Part shown: positions 53,289-62,656 of the stretch, in pieces
Layout: each line of letters begins with the position of its first letter
Numbering within the stretch: position 1 is the stretch's first letter
Assembly: GCF_013282155.1 (NCBI RefSeq)
Contig: NZ_BLWI01000011.1
Coordinates: 124,001-188,000, forward strand
Direction of reading: 5' to 3'
Source of the DNA: Sulfitobacter sp. HGT1
GTDB taxonomy: Bacteria; Pseudomonadota; Alphaproteobacteria; Rhodobacterales; Rhodobacteraceae
DNA: 64,000 bases
Notes under the pieces: model-generated
What the model was told of the DNA's origin: nothing
The model's database searches: none
The model's input: only the letters and a program-made list of their open reading frames with translations
Made by a program: the position numbers and the translations under genes

Positions 53289-56057
53289 ATGTCAAACAAC
53301 GATCAACAGCAAGCCGCCGCCGTCGAAGCCGAAGCCGCAGGCCGAGGTGGCCTGAGCCAAACGGAACTGGATGAGCTGGTTGCTTCCTCTGATACCGGTG
53401 GCCGTTCTGCGACAGGGGGCGTTGGTGTTTTCCTTGCCATGACCGCCCTTGCATGGTCGCTGTTCCAGCTTTGGATCGCGTCACCTGTTCCCTTTATTGT
53501 GGGTTGGGGTGTTTTCAACGACACCGAAACCCGTTCGATCCACCTTGCCTTTGCTATTTTCCTGGGGATCGCCGCATTCCCTGCCGCCCGCACCAAAGTG
53601 CAACTGGGCCTTGGCGTCGCGGTTCCCATTATTCTGGCCTATCTGTTCATGGTCGGTGCCAAAGATGGCGTTTCGACATGGTGGATTCCGCTGGTTGCCA
53701 TTGCTGTTGTCGCCACTGTTGTTCTGGGATCCCCCAAAGACCGCATACCGGTTTGGGAATGGATCTTGGCCGTCGTCGGGGCTGCTTCTGCCCTGTATCT
53801 GTTCGTCTATTACCGTGAAATCTCGGGCCGCGTCGGTGCGCCAAACATGCAAGACACCGTTGTTTTCGTCATCGGCATCATGATCCTGCTCGAGGCGACC
53901 CGTCGCGCGCTTGGGCCTGCCTTGATGATCGTTGCGTCCGTGTTTCTGATCTACAACGTGCTTGGTCCGGTCATGCCCGACATCATCGCACACAAGGGCA
54001 ACAGCCTGTCCGAGATCGTGAACCACCAGTGGATCACCACCGAAGGTGTGTTCGGTATCGCGCTTGGTGTCTCAACCTCGTTTGTTTTCCTGTTCGTTCT
54101 GTTCGGCGCATTGCTGGATAAAGCTGGCGCGGGCAATTACTTCATTCAGGTGGCGTTCAGCCTGATGGGTCACATGAAGGGCGGGCCTGCGAAGGCTGCC
54201 GTTGTTTCTTCGGCCATGACGGGCCTCATCTCGGGGTCCTCCATCGCGAACGTGGTGACCACGGGTACATTTACGATCCCGTTGATGAAGAAGGTCGGGT
54301 TCAGCTCTGAAAAGGCGGGCGCGGTCGAGGTTGCCTCGTCTGTGAACGGCCAGATCATGCCACCCGTTATGGGCGCGGCCGCGTTCCTGATGGTTGAATA
54401 TGTCGGTATCCCCTATTTCGACGTGGTCAAACACGCGTTTCTGCCAGCGGTGATTTCCTACATCGCGCTGGTGTATATCGTGCATCTTGAGGCCCTGAAG
54501 GCCGGTATGGTCGGCCTTGAACGCCCCTATACCCCCAAACCCATCATCCAACGCCTGCTGGTTTCCGCGTTTATCGTGGCTTGCATCTGTGCGCTCAGCT
54601 TTGCCGTTTACTATGGTATGGGCTGGTTGCGCCCCGCATTCCCCAACAGCGCGGGCTACATCATCTTTGGTGTGCTGACAGCCGTTTACGCCGCCCTGCT
54701 CTATGTCGGTTCAAAAGAAGAGCCGCTCAAGCTGGACGACCCGAACGCCCCTGTCACACGTTTGCCAATGCCTGGCCCGACCGTACGGTCCGGTCTGCAC
54801 TTTATCCTGCCGATCGTTGTGCTGGTCTGGGCGCTGATGGTTGACCGCTTGTCCCCCGGTTTGTCGGCCTTTTGGGCGACGACCTATATGGTGTTCATCC
54901 TTGTTACCCAGCGTCCGCTGATGGCGATTTTCCGCGGCGAAAGCAAATTCGCCAATGATGTGGTCGAAGGGTTGAAAGACCTGATCGACGGCTTGGTCGT
55001 CGGTGCGCGCAACATGATCGGTATCGGTATCGCCACGGCGACGGCGGGTATCATCGTGGGCGTGGTCAGCCAGACCGGTGTTGGTTCAGCGCTTGCCGAT
55101 GTGGTCGAGGTTCTGTCGGGCGGCAATATCCTTGCAATCCTGTTCCTGACCGCAATCTTGTCGCTGATCCTTGGCATGGGTCTGCCGACCACAGCGAACT
55201 ATATCGTTGTGTCCGCGTTGCTTGCCCCCGTCATCGTAACACTGGGCCAGCAGAACGGACTGATCGTGCCGCTGATCGCTGTGCACCTGTTCGTGTTCTA
55301 CTTTGGCATCATGGCCGATGTGACGCCGCCTGTGGGTCTGGCCAGCTTTGCCGCTGCCGCTGTATCCGGTGGTGATCCGATCAAGACCGGTGTGGTCGCG
55401 TTCTTCTATTCGCTGCGCACCGCCGCCTTGCCGTTCCTGTTCATCTTCAACACCGAACTGCTGCTGATCAACGTGACCATGTTCCAAGGCATATTCGTCT
55501 TCATTGTCGCGACCTTTGCAATGCTGCTGTTCGCGGCGGCGACCCAAGGTTGGTTCCTGGCGAAAAACCGTTTCTACGAAACGATTGCCCTGCTGCTGAT
55601 CGCCTTTACGCTGTTCCGTCCGGGGTTCTGGATGGACATGGTCTTCCCACCCTATCTTGAGGAAGCCCCGGCCGAGATCGTGCAGGCCGCAGCCGATACA
55701 CCTATTGGCCAAGACTTGCGCCTGCGCGTGTCCGGCGTTGGTGATCTGGGCGATCCGATCGAATTCGTTGCGCTGCTGCCGATCGGTGCGGGCACCACGG
55801 GCGAGGAAAAGCTGGAAGCTGCCGGTATCGTGACGCGCATGGATGGCGACAAGATGATCATTGATGATGTGCTGTACAATTCACCGGCGTCGACCGCCGG
55901 TCTGGACTGGGATCAAGAGGTGCTGCGCGTGCTCAAGCCTGTGCCAACACCAAGCAAATACTGGATGTTTATCCCTGCGCTTTTGTTGCTTGCGCTGGTT
56001 GTCTTGCTGCAACGGGGCCGCAACGCGCGCGGCTCCCGCAAGACCGCAGCAGTTTAA
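53289..56057 (+). CDS. TRAP transporter fused permease (DctQM type) with C-terminal extension
   Basis: A 922-residue inner-membrane protein in which the small (4TM) and large (12TM) TRAP subunits are fused, as usual for TAXI systems. The transport core shows SSAMTGLISGSSIANVVTTG, PVMGAAAFLMVEYVGIPY and GMGLPTTANYIVVSALLAP. After the last core segments comes an extra domain of about 170 residues, DUF3394-like, with a PDZ-like loop (YNSPASTAGLDWDQEV) and a final membrane segment. It uses a sodium or proton gradient to bring in the ligand of the preceding protein. Confidence 0.94.
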   Translation: MSNNDQQQAAAVEAEAAGRGGLSQTELDELVASSDTGGRSATGGVGVFLAMTALAWSLFQLWIASPVPFIVGWGVFNDTETRSIHLAFAIFLGIAAFPAARTKVQLGLGVAVPIILAYLFMVGAKDGVSTWWIPLVAIAVVATVVLGSPKDRIPVWEWILAVVGAASALYLFVYYREISGRVGAPNMQDTVVFVIGIMILLEATRRALGPALMIVASVFLIYNVLGPVMPDIIAHKGNSLSEIVNHQWITTEGVFGIALGVSTSFVFLFVLFGALLDKAGAGNYFIQVAFSLMGHMKGGPAKAAVVSSAMTGLISGSSIANVVTTGTFTIPLMKKVGFSSEKAGAVEVASSVNGQIMPPVMGAAAFLMVEYVGIPYFDVVKHAFLPAVISYIALVYIVHLEALKAGMVGLERPYTPKPIIQRLLVSAFIVACICALSFAVYYGMGWLRPAFPNSAGYIIFGVLTAVYAALLYVGSKEEPLKLDDPNAPVTRLPMPGPTVRSGLHFILPIVVLVWALMVDRLSPGLSAFWATTYMVFILVTQRPLMAIFRGESKFANDVVEGLKDLIDGLVVGARNMIGIGIATATAGIIVGVVSQTGVGSALADVVEVLSGGNILAILFLTAILSLILGMGLPTTANYIVVSALLAPVIVTLGQQNGLIVPLIAVHLFVFYFGIMADVTPPVGLASFAAAAVSGGDPIKTGVVAFFYSLRTAALPFLFIFNTELLLINVTMFQGIFVFIVATFAMLLFAAATQGWFLAKNRFYETIALLLIAFTLFRPGFWMDMVFPPYLEEAPAEIVQAAADTPIGQDLRLRVSGVGDLGDPIEFVALLPIGAGTTGEEKLEAAGIVTRMDGDKMIIDDVLYNSPASTAGLDWDQEVLRVLKPVPTPSKYWMFIPALLLLALVVLLQRGRNARGSRKTAAV

Positions 56058-56174
56058 GCAAAAAAACCGATGTGCAAGTTACGCATAGAAGCCATGCACA
56101 GGGCGCTGAGGGCACCAGCATGTCACCTGTTTAATATCCTGAACAGACGGGATATGGACGGTTCAACTTGGGCT

Positions 56175-56199
56175 TCTGGCGGGGATGTTTTCCGCCAGA
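56175..56199 (+). terminator. Stem-loop before the nitrilase-type gene
   Basis: TCTGGCGG (56175-56182) and CCGCCAGA (56192-56199) form an 8-bp stem in the 170-bp gap between the permease and amidase genes. There is no U-tract; it is likely an RNA processing or stability element. Confidence 0.45.
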
Positions 56200-56227
56200 C
56201 CAGCCCCTTTGGACGGAGTGACCAGTT

Positions 56228-57346
56228 ATGACACCTTTCGCAATTGCCGGCGTGCAAATGTACGTGAACGCCTTGGAATCCAACGTCGCGGGTATGATCC
56301 ACCGGCTTGATATCCTGATGGCGCGTTTTCCGTGGACACAGATGGTTCTGTTTTCGGAACTGGCCCCTTTTGGCCCGTTGGACCGCTTTGCCCTGCCGCA
56401 GGAAAATGAAACGCTTGAGCTGTTTCAAGCTGCGGCGCGCAAGCATCGGGTCTGGCTGATTCCGGGGTCTATGTTCTTGAAAAACCCCGAAGACGGCCGC
56501 GTTTACAACACCGCCGTGGTGATCAACCCCGAAGGCGAGATCATCCGCCGTTATGCCAAGATGTTTCCGTTCCGGCCTTACGAATCCGGCATCGCTGCGG
56601 GCACAGAATTCTGCGTATTCGACGTGCCGGAAGTGGGCCGTTTCGGCCTGTCGATCTGTTATGACATGTGGTTCCCCGAAACCACGCGCCAACTGACCAG
56701 CCAGGGCGTCGAAGTTTTGCTGACACCTGTGTTGACCGGCACAACCGACCGCGATGCCGAACTGGCCATCGCGCGTGCCACGGCGGCGCAGTTCCAGTGC
56801 TATGTTTTCGCCGTGAACGGTTTGGGCGCAGGCGGCGTTGGCAAATCTCTGGTTGTTGATCCCACATCCATGGTTCTGCACCAGTCCGCTGGCCAGGAAG
56901 ACATGTTCCCGATCGAGGTCGACCTGTCGATGGTCCGTCGTCAGCGTGAAACCGGCATGAAGGGTCTGGGTCAGGTTCTGAAATCCTTCCGCGACCGTTC
57001 GACCGATTTTTCGGTTTATGATCGCAGCAGCGGAACGGATGCCTATCTGAACACGCTCGGCCCGCTTGAGGTGCCCCATCAGGGGACCCGCGCAGGTCTG
57101 CATGTTGATGTGCCCGCGCAACGGATCCCCGATGCGCCTGTTTTCAAGGGCCAAGAAACCCAGCCCGGTTTCGCGTCGGTTCAGCCTGAATTTGCACCCG
57201 AACCCTTGCCGAACCCAACTGCCGGAACAGCGACCGTTCCGGTCGACGTCCACGCTCATGCTCATGCGGTTGCCCCCGCAGAGACACCCATTCCACCCGT
57301 AAAGCCGGGCATTCATGCTGGCAGCGGAGAAACATCCAGCGGCTAA
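56228..57346 (+). CDS. Nitrilase-superfamily carbon-nitrogen hydrolase
   Basis: A 372-residue cytoplasmic amidase. The Glu-Lys-Cys triad is in MVLFSELAPFGP (Glu 44), RYAKMFPFRPYESG (Lys 110) and LSICYDMWFPE (Cys 143), with HRVWLIPGSMF before them. The catalytic fold ends near residue 285. The last 85 residues are Pro/Ala-rich with HAHAHA and look disordered, which is unusual for the family. The C-N bond is typically an N-carbamoyl or amide of an amine, so it may act on the product of the neighbouring decarboxylase and ligase. GGAG is 9 bases before the ATG. Confidence 0.9.
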   Translation: MTPFAIAGVQMYVNALESNVAGMIHRLDILMARFPWTQMVLFSELAPFGPLDRFALPQENETLELFQAAARKHRVWLIPGSMFLKNPEDGRVYNTAVVINPEGEIIRRYAKMFPFRPYESGIAAGTEFCVFDVPEVGRFGLSICYDMWFPETTRQLTSQGVEVLLTPVLTGTTDRDAELAIARATAAQFQCYVFAVNGLGAGGVGKSLVVDPTSMVLHQSAGQEDMFPIEVDLSMVRRQRETGMKGLGQVLKSFRDRSTDFSVYDRSSGTDAYLNTLGPLEVPHQGTRAGLHVDVPAQRIPDAPVFKGQETQPGFASVQPEFAPEPLPNPTAGTATVPVDVHAHAHAVAPAETPIPPVKPGIHAGSGETSSG

Positions 57347-57359
57347 GCTGAGGCATTTC

Positions 57360-57384
57360 GACCCGACCATTCTTTGGTCGGGTC
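57360..57384 (+). terminator. Stem-loop between amidase and decarboxylase genes
   Basis: GACCCGACC (57360-57368) and GGTCGGGTC (57376-57384) form a perfect 9-bp stem with loop ATTCTTT, without a following U-tract. It lies 40 bp before the next start. Confidence 0.5.
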
Positions 57385-57425
57385 ATAGCATGCAGCAGCC
57401 AAACGCCCATAGCGGAGTACGATTG

Positions 57426-60164
57426 ATGCATTCTATGAACGACTATTCGTCGGCTATACAGTTACGATCAGACCGGTGGAGCGCCTTGCGCGAATCCAGC
57501 ATGGCCCTGACCCGTGGCCCAAGCAAAGAAGAGACCGAAAGGCTGCGGAGCAAATGCCAGGCTCTGTTCGCGTCGCTTGCGCTGATTGAACCTTATTGGG
57601 CGTTTCCGGGCATGCCCGCGTTCGAGCATCTGCAACGGATGCTGAACCACAACAGCTTTGAAGATCTGTCATTTGCCGTCAACCGCATCACCCGCGCGTT
57701 GACCACAGGGGCCTATCGCCGCCGGTCGATTCCGCTGGAGCGCGACAGCATTGACCACGACGAACATGATGACGAAGCGATGCTCTCTCCCGAGGCGCGC
57801 GCCCTGACCAAGCCGTATTTCGAAGTGTTGATCGTTGATGATGTGAACGACCAGCAGGAACGCTGGCTGAAATCCAACGTCAGCCGCATGCGCCGGTCGG
57901 AAGACCCGTTTCATTACGAGGCCGTGGTCGTTAAATCCATCGAAGACGCGCTGATCGCAGTCCTGTTCAACCACAATATTCAAGCCATTGTCGTGCGTCC
58001 CGGATTGACGCTGAAATCCAAAAACGACGAGTCGATTTTGACGCGGTATCTGGCCCGTGCAGGCGGTCAGGAAGAGATCGACAAGTTGCAGCCGGAAAAC
58101 TACGGCCCCGAGCTGTGCCGGATGATCGCCAAAGTGCGCCCCGAGCTTGATGCCTATCTGGTGACCGAACGGTCGGTCGAAGATATCGCCGGTCTTGATC
58201 TGGGGATCTGCCGTCGGGTTTTCTATAATCAGGAAGACTTTATGGAACTGCACCTGAACATTCTGCGCGGTGTTCAGGCCCGTAACAAATCGCCGTTCTT
58301 TACGGCGCTTGTCGAATATTCCAAACAGCCAACCGGTGTTTTCCACGCCATGCCGATCAGCCGCGGCAAGTCGATCACCCGGTCGCACTGGATTCAGGAC
58401 ATGGGTGCGTTCTACGGCCCGAACATCTTTCTTGCCGAAACCTCTGCCACCTCGGGGGGGCTGGACAGCTTGCTGGAACCGCACGGCCCCATCAAGGAAG
58501 CGCAGGAACTGGCATCGCGGGCTTTCGGGTCCAAGCAGACGTTCTTTGCCACCAACGGCACGTCGACCTGTAACAAGATCGTCGTTCAGGCGCTGGTACG
58601 TCCCGGTGATATCGTGCTGGTCGACCGCGATTGCCACAAGTCGCACCATTACGGCATGGTGCTGGCCGGTGCGCAGGTCTGTTACCTTGATAGCTATCCG
58701 CTGAACGAATATTCCATGTATGGCGCTGTGCCCCTGCGCGAGATCAAGCACCAGTTGCTGGCGCTGAAAGCGGCGGGCAAGCTGGATCAGGTGCGCATGC
58801 TGCTGCTGACCAACTGTACCTTTGACGGCCTGGTGTATAACGTTGAACGCGTCATGGAAGAATGTCTGGCGATCAAGCCCGACCTGATCTTCCTGTGGGA
58901 CGAAGCGTGGTTTGCCTTTGCCCGGTTCAACCCGACCTATCGCCAGCGCACCGGCATGAACGCCGCCAACACCCTGCGCGAAAAGTTCAAATCCGCCAAG
59001 CACGCCGAAGCCTACGAAAAACAACAGGCCGAGCTGAAAGACGCGGATGACGAGACGCTGATGAATACGCGCCTGATCCCGCCGCCAAAGTCGCGGGTGC
59101 GGGTCTATACCACGCAATCGACCCATAAAACGCTGACATCTTTGCGCCAAGGGTCGATGATCCACGTCAACGATCAGGATTTCAAGGGCGAGGTCGAACA
59201 GTCGTTCCACGAAGCCTATATGACCCACACGTCTACATCGCCGAACTACCAGATCATCGCGTCACTGGATGTGGGCCGGCGTCAGGTGGAATTGGAAGGG
59301 TTCGAATTCGTCCAGCGCCAGATCGAAGCGGCGCTTTCGATGCGGCGTGCCATTGCCGACCATCCGCTGCTGTCGAAATACTTCAAGGTGCTGACCGCAG
59401 GTGACATGATCCCCGAAGAATATCGCGAAAGCGGGGTGACCAGTTATTACGATCAGGAACAGGGCTGGACCGACATGTGGGACTGCTGGGAGAAAGACCA
59501 GTTCGTTCTGGACGCCAGCCGTGTGACCTTGCTGGTTGGCGGGACAGGCTGGGACGGCGACACGTTCAAGACCGATATCCTGATGGATAAATACGGCATC
59601 CAGATCAACAAGACATCGCGCAACACCGTGTTGTTCATGACCAACATCGGCACGACTCGGTCCAGCGTTGCCTATCTGATCGAGGTTTTGGTCGAGATCG
59701 CCAAATCGCTGGATGATCTACTGGATGACGCCAGCAAGATGGAGCGCCGGTCATTCGACAATCGCGTGGCGAACCTGATGGAAAACTATCCGCCGCTGCC
59801 TGATTTCAGTCGTTTTCATGATGCGTTCCGTACCGATAGCGTGACGTCGGAAGGGGATATTCGCACCGCCTTCTTCCTCGCTTATGAGGAAAAGAACACG
59901 GATTATCTGGATCTTGACGGCACCCTGCGCGAGGCGATGGATGCGGGTAAAACCGTGGTGTCGGCCAGCTTTATCATCCCCTATCCTCCCGGCTTTCCGA
60001 TCCTTGTCCCCGGGCAGGTCGTCAGCCAGGAAATCCTGTCGTTCATGCGTGCTTTGGATGTCAGCGAAATACACGGCTACCGCCCCGATCTGGGGCTACG
60101 CGTCTTTACCGAAGCAGCGCTGAAACGCGTGCGGAAGAAAAATCTTTCGTCTTCACCTGAATAA
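57426..60164 (+). CDS. Orn/Lys/Arg decarboxylase-type fold I PLP enzyme
   Basis: A 912-residue PLP protein. The N-terminal part (about 130-240) resembles the response-regulator-like wing domain of the family (FEVLIVDDVNDQQERWLKS, AVVVKSIEDALIAVLFNHN). The catalytic domain has AETSATSGGLDSLLEPHGP, FATNGTSTCNKIVVQALV, DRDCHKSHHYGMVLAGAQV, FLWDEAWFAFARF and the Schiff-base lysine in STHKTLTSLRQGSM (Lys about 568). A C-terminal domain follows. It should decarboxylate a basic or related amino acid, although other chemistry is possible. Start 57426 or 57435. It is longer than the E. coli enzymes (about 710-750 residues). Confidence 0.85.
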   Translation: MHSMNDYSSAIQLRSDRWSALRESSMALTRGPSKEETERLRSKCQALFASLALIEPYWAFPGMPAFEHLQRMLNHNSFEDLSFAVNRITRALTTGAYRRRSIPLERDSIDHDEHDDEAMLSPEARALTKPYFEVLIVDDVNDQQERWLKSNVSRMRRSEDPFHYEAVVVKSIEDALIAVLFNHNIQAIVVRPGLTLKSKNDESILTRYLARAGGQEEIDKLQPENYGPELCRMIAKVRPELDAYLVTERSVEDIAGLDLGICRRVFYNQEDFMELHLNILRGVQARNKSPFFTALVEYSKQPTGVFHAMPISRGKSITRSHWIQDMGAFYGPNIFLAETSATSGGLDSLLEPHGPIKEAQELASRAFGSKQTFFATNGTSTCNKIVVQALVRPGDIVLVDRDCHKSHHYGMVLAGAQVCYLDSYPLNEYSMYGAVPLREIKHQLLALKAAGKLDQVRMLLLTNCTFDGLVYNVERVMEECLAIKPDLIFLWDEAWFAFARFNPTYRQRTGMNAANTLREKFKSAKHAEAYEKQQAELKDADDETLMNTRLIPPPKSRVRVYTTQSTHKTLTSLRQGSMIHVNDQDFKGEVEQSFHEAYMTHTSTSPNYQIIASLDVGRRQVELEGFEFVQRQIEAALSMRRAIADHPLLSKYFKVLTAGDMIPEEYRESGVTSYYDQEQGWTDMWDCWEKDQFVLDASRVTLLVGGTGWDGDTFKTDILMDKYGIQINKTSRNTVLFMTNIGTTRSSVAYLIEVLVEIAKSLDDLLDDASKMERRSFDNRVANLMENYPPLPDFSRFHDAFRTDSVTSEGDIRTAFFLAYEEKNTDYLDLDGTLREAMDAGKTVVSASFIIPYPPGFPILVPGQVVSQEILSFMRALDVSEIHGYRPDLGLRVFTEAALKRVRKKNLSSSPE

Positions 60165-60181
60165 GAAAAGGACCCAAACCT

Positions 60182-61642
60182 ATGACCACGACTGTTCTCA
60201 AGAATATCTCGGAAATCCGCCGGTTCTTTCACCGAAACGAAGACCCGATCTATTTCATTTCGGCGACCAATTTTAACCTGTTGGGTCTCGATGAATGGGT
60301 GAAGAACTTTAAATATATCTGCTACATCGACTGCTACGGCGGCAAGCACCCGAACGTGTTCTGCCCGTCCGAACAGCCCCATGCCGAATTCCAAAGCATC
60401 GAAGACATCAACAACTATCTGTTGCAGCACAAAGAAGTCATCGACTTTATCAAGCGCCGCGGTGGCAAGCCCAAGTTCGTGTTCCTGATGTTCGATGAAG
60501 AAACCGAGCGTCTGTCGAAAGAGCTGGGTGCCGAAGTCTGGTTCCCCAAGGCCAAGCTGCGCACCAAGATGGACAACAAGATCGAAACCGTCCGCATCGG
60601 CAACAAGGCGGGCGTGCCGTCGGTGCCAAACGTGCTGGCCGAGGTTAAGGATTACGAAGACCTCAAGAAAACCTGTGAGAAAGCGGGTATCGGTCACGAT
60701 CTGGTGCTGCAATCGGCCTTTGGCGACAGTGGCCACACCACGTTCTTCATCAAATCCGAGGCCGACTTCCGCCGTCACGAATCCGAGATCGTCGGCGAGG
60801 GCGAGATCAAGATCATGAAGCGCATCGATTGCCGTGGTTCCGCGATCGAGGCCTGTGCCACCAAAGAAGGCACGATCGTTGGCCCGTTGATGACCGAACT
60901 TGTTGGTTTCAAAGACCTCACACCCTATCGGGGTGGCTGGTGTGGTAACGAAATCCTGTCCACGGCCTTCCCGCCGAAAGTGCGCCAGCAGGCCCGTGAA
61001 CTGACCTTCAAATTTGGTGAACAGCTGCGCAAGGAAGGCTACCGTGGCTATTTCGAGCTCGATTTCCTGATCGACAAAAAGACCGGCGATCTTTGGTTGG
61101 GCGAATTGAACCCGCGCATCACCGGCGCGTCCTCCATGACCAACCACGCGGCTTTCGCCCATGCCGATGCCCCTCTGTTCCTGTTCCACCTGCTTGAATT
61201 CTCGAAAAAGAAATTCAATCTGGACACAACAGAGCTGAACAACCGTTGGGCTGATCCTGCGATGATCGATGGCTGGTCGCAGATGGTGATCAAGCACACC
61301 GACGACAGCGTCGATATCTGTAGCGATGCGCCTGAAACCGGCATCTACAAGATGCTTGAAGACGGTCGTGTGGTGTTTGACCGGTTTGACTATCACCGTC
61401 GTGCGGTTGAATCCGAAAACGAAGCGTTCTTTTTGCGCATCCTCCAGCCCGGCGATTACCGCTATGAAGGGGCCGATATTGGCATCCTTGTGACCCGTGG
61501 CCGGTCGATGACCAAATCATTCCAGTTGAATGAACGCGCGAAAAAGTGGATTCACGGCATCAAGCAGTCGGTTCACGGCCGTCCTTTGCCAGTGGCAGAG
61601 GCAGGTCCGGCGTTTTCAGACCCGGCTTTTAAAATCCTCTAA
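60182..61642 (+). CDS. ATP-grasp ligase (biotin carboxylase-like)
   Basis: A 486-residue ATP-grasp enzyme. The nucleotide-binding part includes RTKMDNKIETVRIGNKAGVP, LVLQSAFGDSGHTTFFI (glycine loop) and IKIMKRIDCRG. Mg2+ ligands sit in GYFELDFLIDKKTG and LWLGELNPRITGASSMTNH, with the Glu-x-Asn motif. A C-terminal domain of about 150 residues follows. No biotin-carrier partner is adjacent, so an amide- or peptide-forming ligase is more likely than a carboxylase. It starts 17 bp after the decarboxylase and is clearly co-transcribed. Confidence 0.85.
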   Translation: MTTTVLKNISEIRRFFHRNEDPIYFISATNFNLLGLDEWVKNFKYICYIDCYGGKHPNVFCPSEQPHAEFQSIEDINNYLLQHKEVIDFIKRRGGKPKFVFLMFDEETERLSKELGAEVWFPKAKLRTKMDNKIETVRIGNKAGVPSVPNVLAEVKDYEDLKKTCEKAGIGHDLVLQSAFGDSGHTTFFIKSEADFRRHESEIVGEGEIKIMKRIDCRGSAIEACATKEGTIVGPLMTELVGFKDLTPYRGGWCGNEILSTAFPPKVRQQARELTFKFGEQLRKEGYRGYFELDFLIDKKTGDLWLGELNPRITGASSMTNHAAFAHADAPLFLFHLLEFSKKKFNLDTTELNNRWADPAMIDGWSQMVIKHTDDSVDICSDAPETGIYKMLEDGRVVFDRFDYHRRAVESENEAFFLRILQPGDYRYEGADIGILVTRGRSMTKSFQLNERAKKWIHGIKQSVHGRPLPVAEAGPAFSDPAFKIL

Positions 61643-61660
61643 GGTTCGAGAGGCCAGCAC

Positions 61661-62632
61661 ATGCTTTGGCGTGCGATATCAGAAGAAACGCCCGGTCCCA
61701 AATGGGCCGGGCTTTTCGCCGAATATTGGCCTCACTACCGTAAATGGTGGCTGAAGGAGGGTGAATCCGTGCGCCCGACCTATGCCGAATGCGTGCGTGC
61801 GCTGAAAAAGCACATGCCCGAGATGATCCCGCTCTACGAAGAACTGTGCGAACAAGCAGGCGGCGGCGATCTGGCAGCGCGGTTCCTAAGCTTCTACTGC
61901 CCGCCCCCTTACCTTTCGGGGTGCAGTCAGGCGGTTTGGGGCGGCAGGGAACCCGTGCTGGTGCGCAATTATGATTATAACACCAACGCCTTTGACAGTC
62001 TGGTTTTGCACACGGGGTGGCAAGGCCGCAAAGTCATGGGCACGTCGGACGGGCTGTTCGGGTTGGTGGACGGCGTGAATGACGCGGGCCTGTCGATTTC
62101 GTTAACCTTTGGCGGCAGGCGGGTTGTGGGTGTCGGATTTGGCGTGCCGCTGATTCTGCGCTATGTTCTGCAAACGTGCGAAAACACCGAACAGGCGGGC
62201 GAAGTATTGGCCCGCGTCCCAACCCACATGAGCTATAACGTCACTGTGCTGGACCGCAAACGCAAGTATCTGACCGCGTTTATGGCCCCCGACCGCGAGA
62301 CAATCATCACCAATGCCGCCGTGGCCACCAACCATCAAGAAACCGTTGAATGGATCAGCCACGCGCGTTTCACTGCGACGGTTGAACGCGAACGCTATTT
62401 GTTGCAACGGCTGCGCTTTCATCGCGACCCCGAAGAAAAATTCATCGGCACGTTCCTAAAGCCGCCCCTGTATTCCCATGCCTTTAACGCCGGGTTTGGA
62501 ACGCTTTATACTGCTGTGTACCGGCCCCGCAAACGTCAGATGGAACTGCGTTGGCCCGGCACTGTCTGGTCCCAAACCATCGACACTTTCGAAGAAGGGT
62601 CGCGTAACGTTCTGCTGCCCGGTGCTGCCTGA
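61661..62632 (+). CDS. C45-type Ntn hydrolase / acyltransferase
   Basis: A 323-residue protein of the acyl-CoA:6-aminopenicillanate acyltransferase-like family. The candidate nucleophile is Cys 88 in YLSGCSQAVWGG, preceded by a Gly as in precursors that cut themselves, which would release an 87-residue N-terminal chain. The next motif VLVRNYDYN is typical of the group, as is ATNHQETVEW later. Such enzymes hydrolyse or exchange an amide acyl group. It lies 18 bp after the ATP-grasp gene, so the pair could make and break the same kind of bond. Confidence 0.85.
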   Translation: MLWRAISEETPGPKWAGLFAEYWPHYRKWWLKEGESVRPTYAECVRALKKHMPEMIPLYEELCEQAGGGDLAARFLSFYCPPPYLSGCSQAVWGGREPVLVRNYDYNTNAFDSLVLHTGWQGRKVMGTSDGLFGLVDGVNDAGLSISLTFGGRRVVGVGFGVPLILRYVLQTCENTEQAGEVLARVPTHMSYNVTVLDRKRKYLTAFMAPDRETIITNAAVATNHQETVEWISHARFTATVERERYLLQRLRFHRDPEEKFIGTFLKPPLYSHAFNAGFGTLYTAVYRPRKRQMELRWPGTVWSQTIDTFEEGSRNVLLPGAA

Positions 62633-62656
62633 CCCTTTCACCCTAGGAGCCTGCCC

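Noticed and set aside
60077-61396. 439-codon open frame opposite the ATP-grasp gene
   Set aside because: Antisense shadow; the plus-strand gene has clear ATP-grasp motifs and tight operon spacing.
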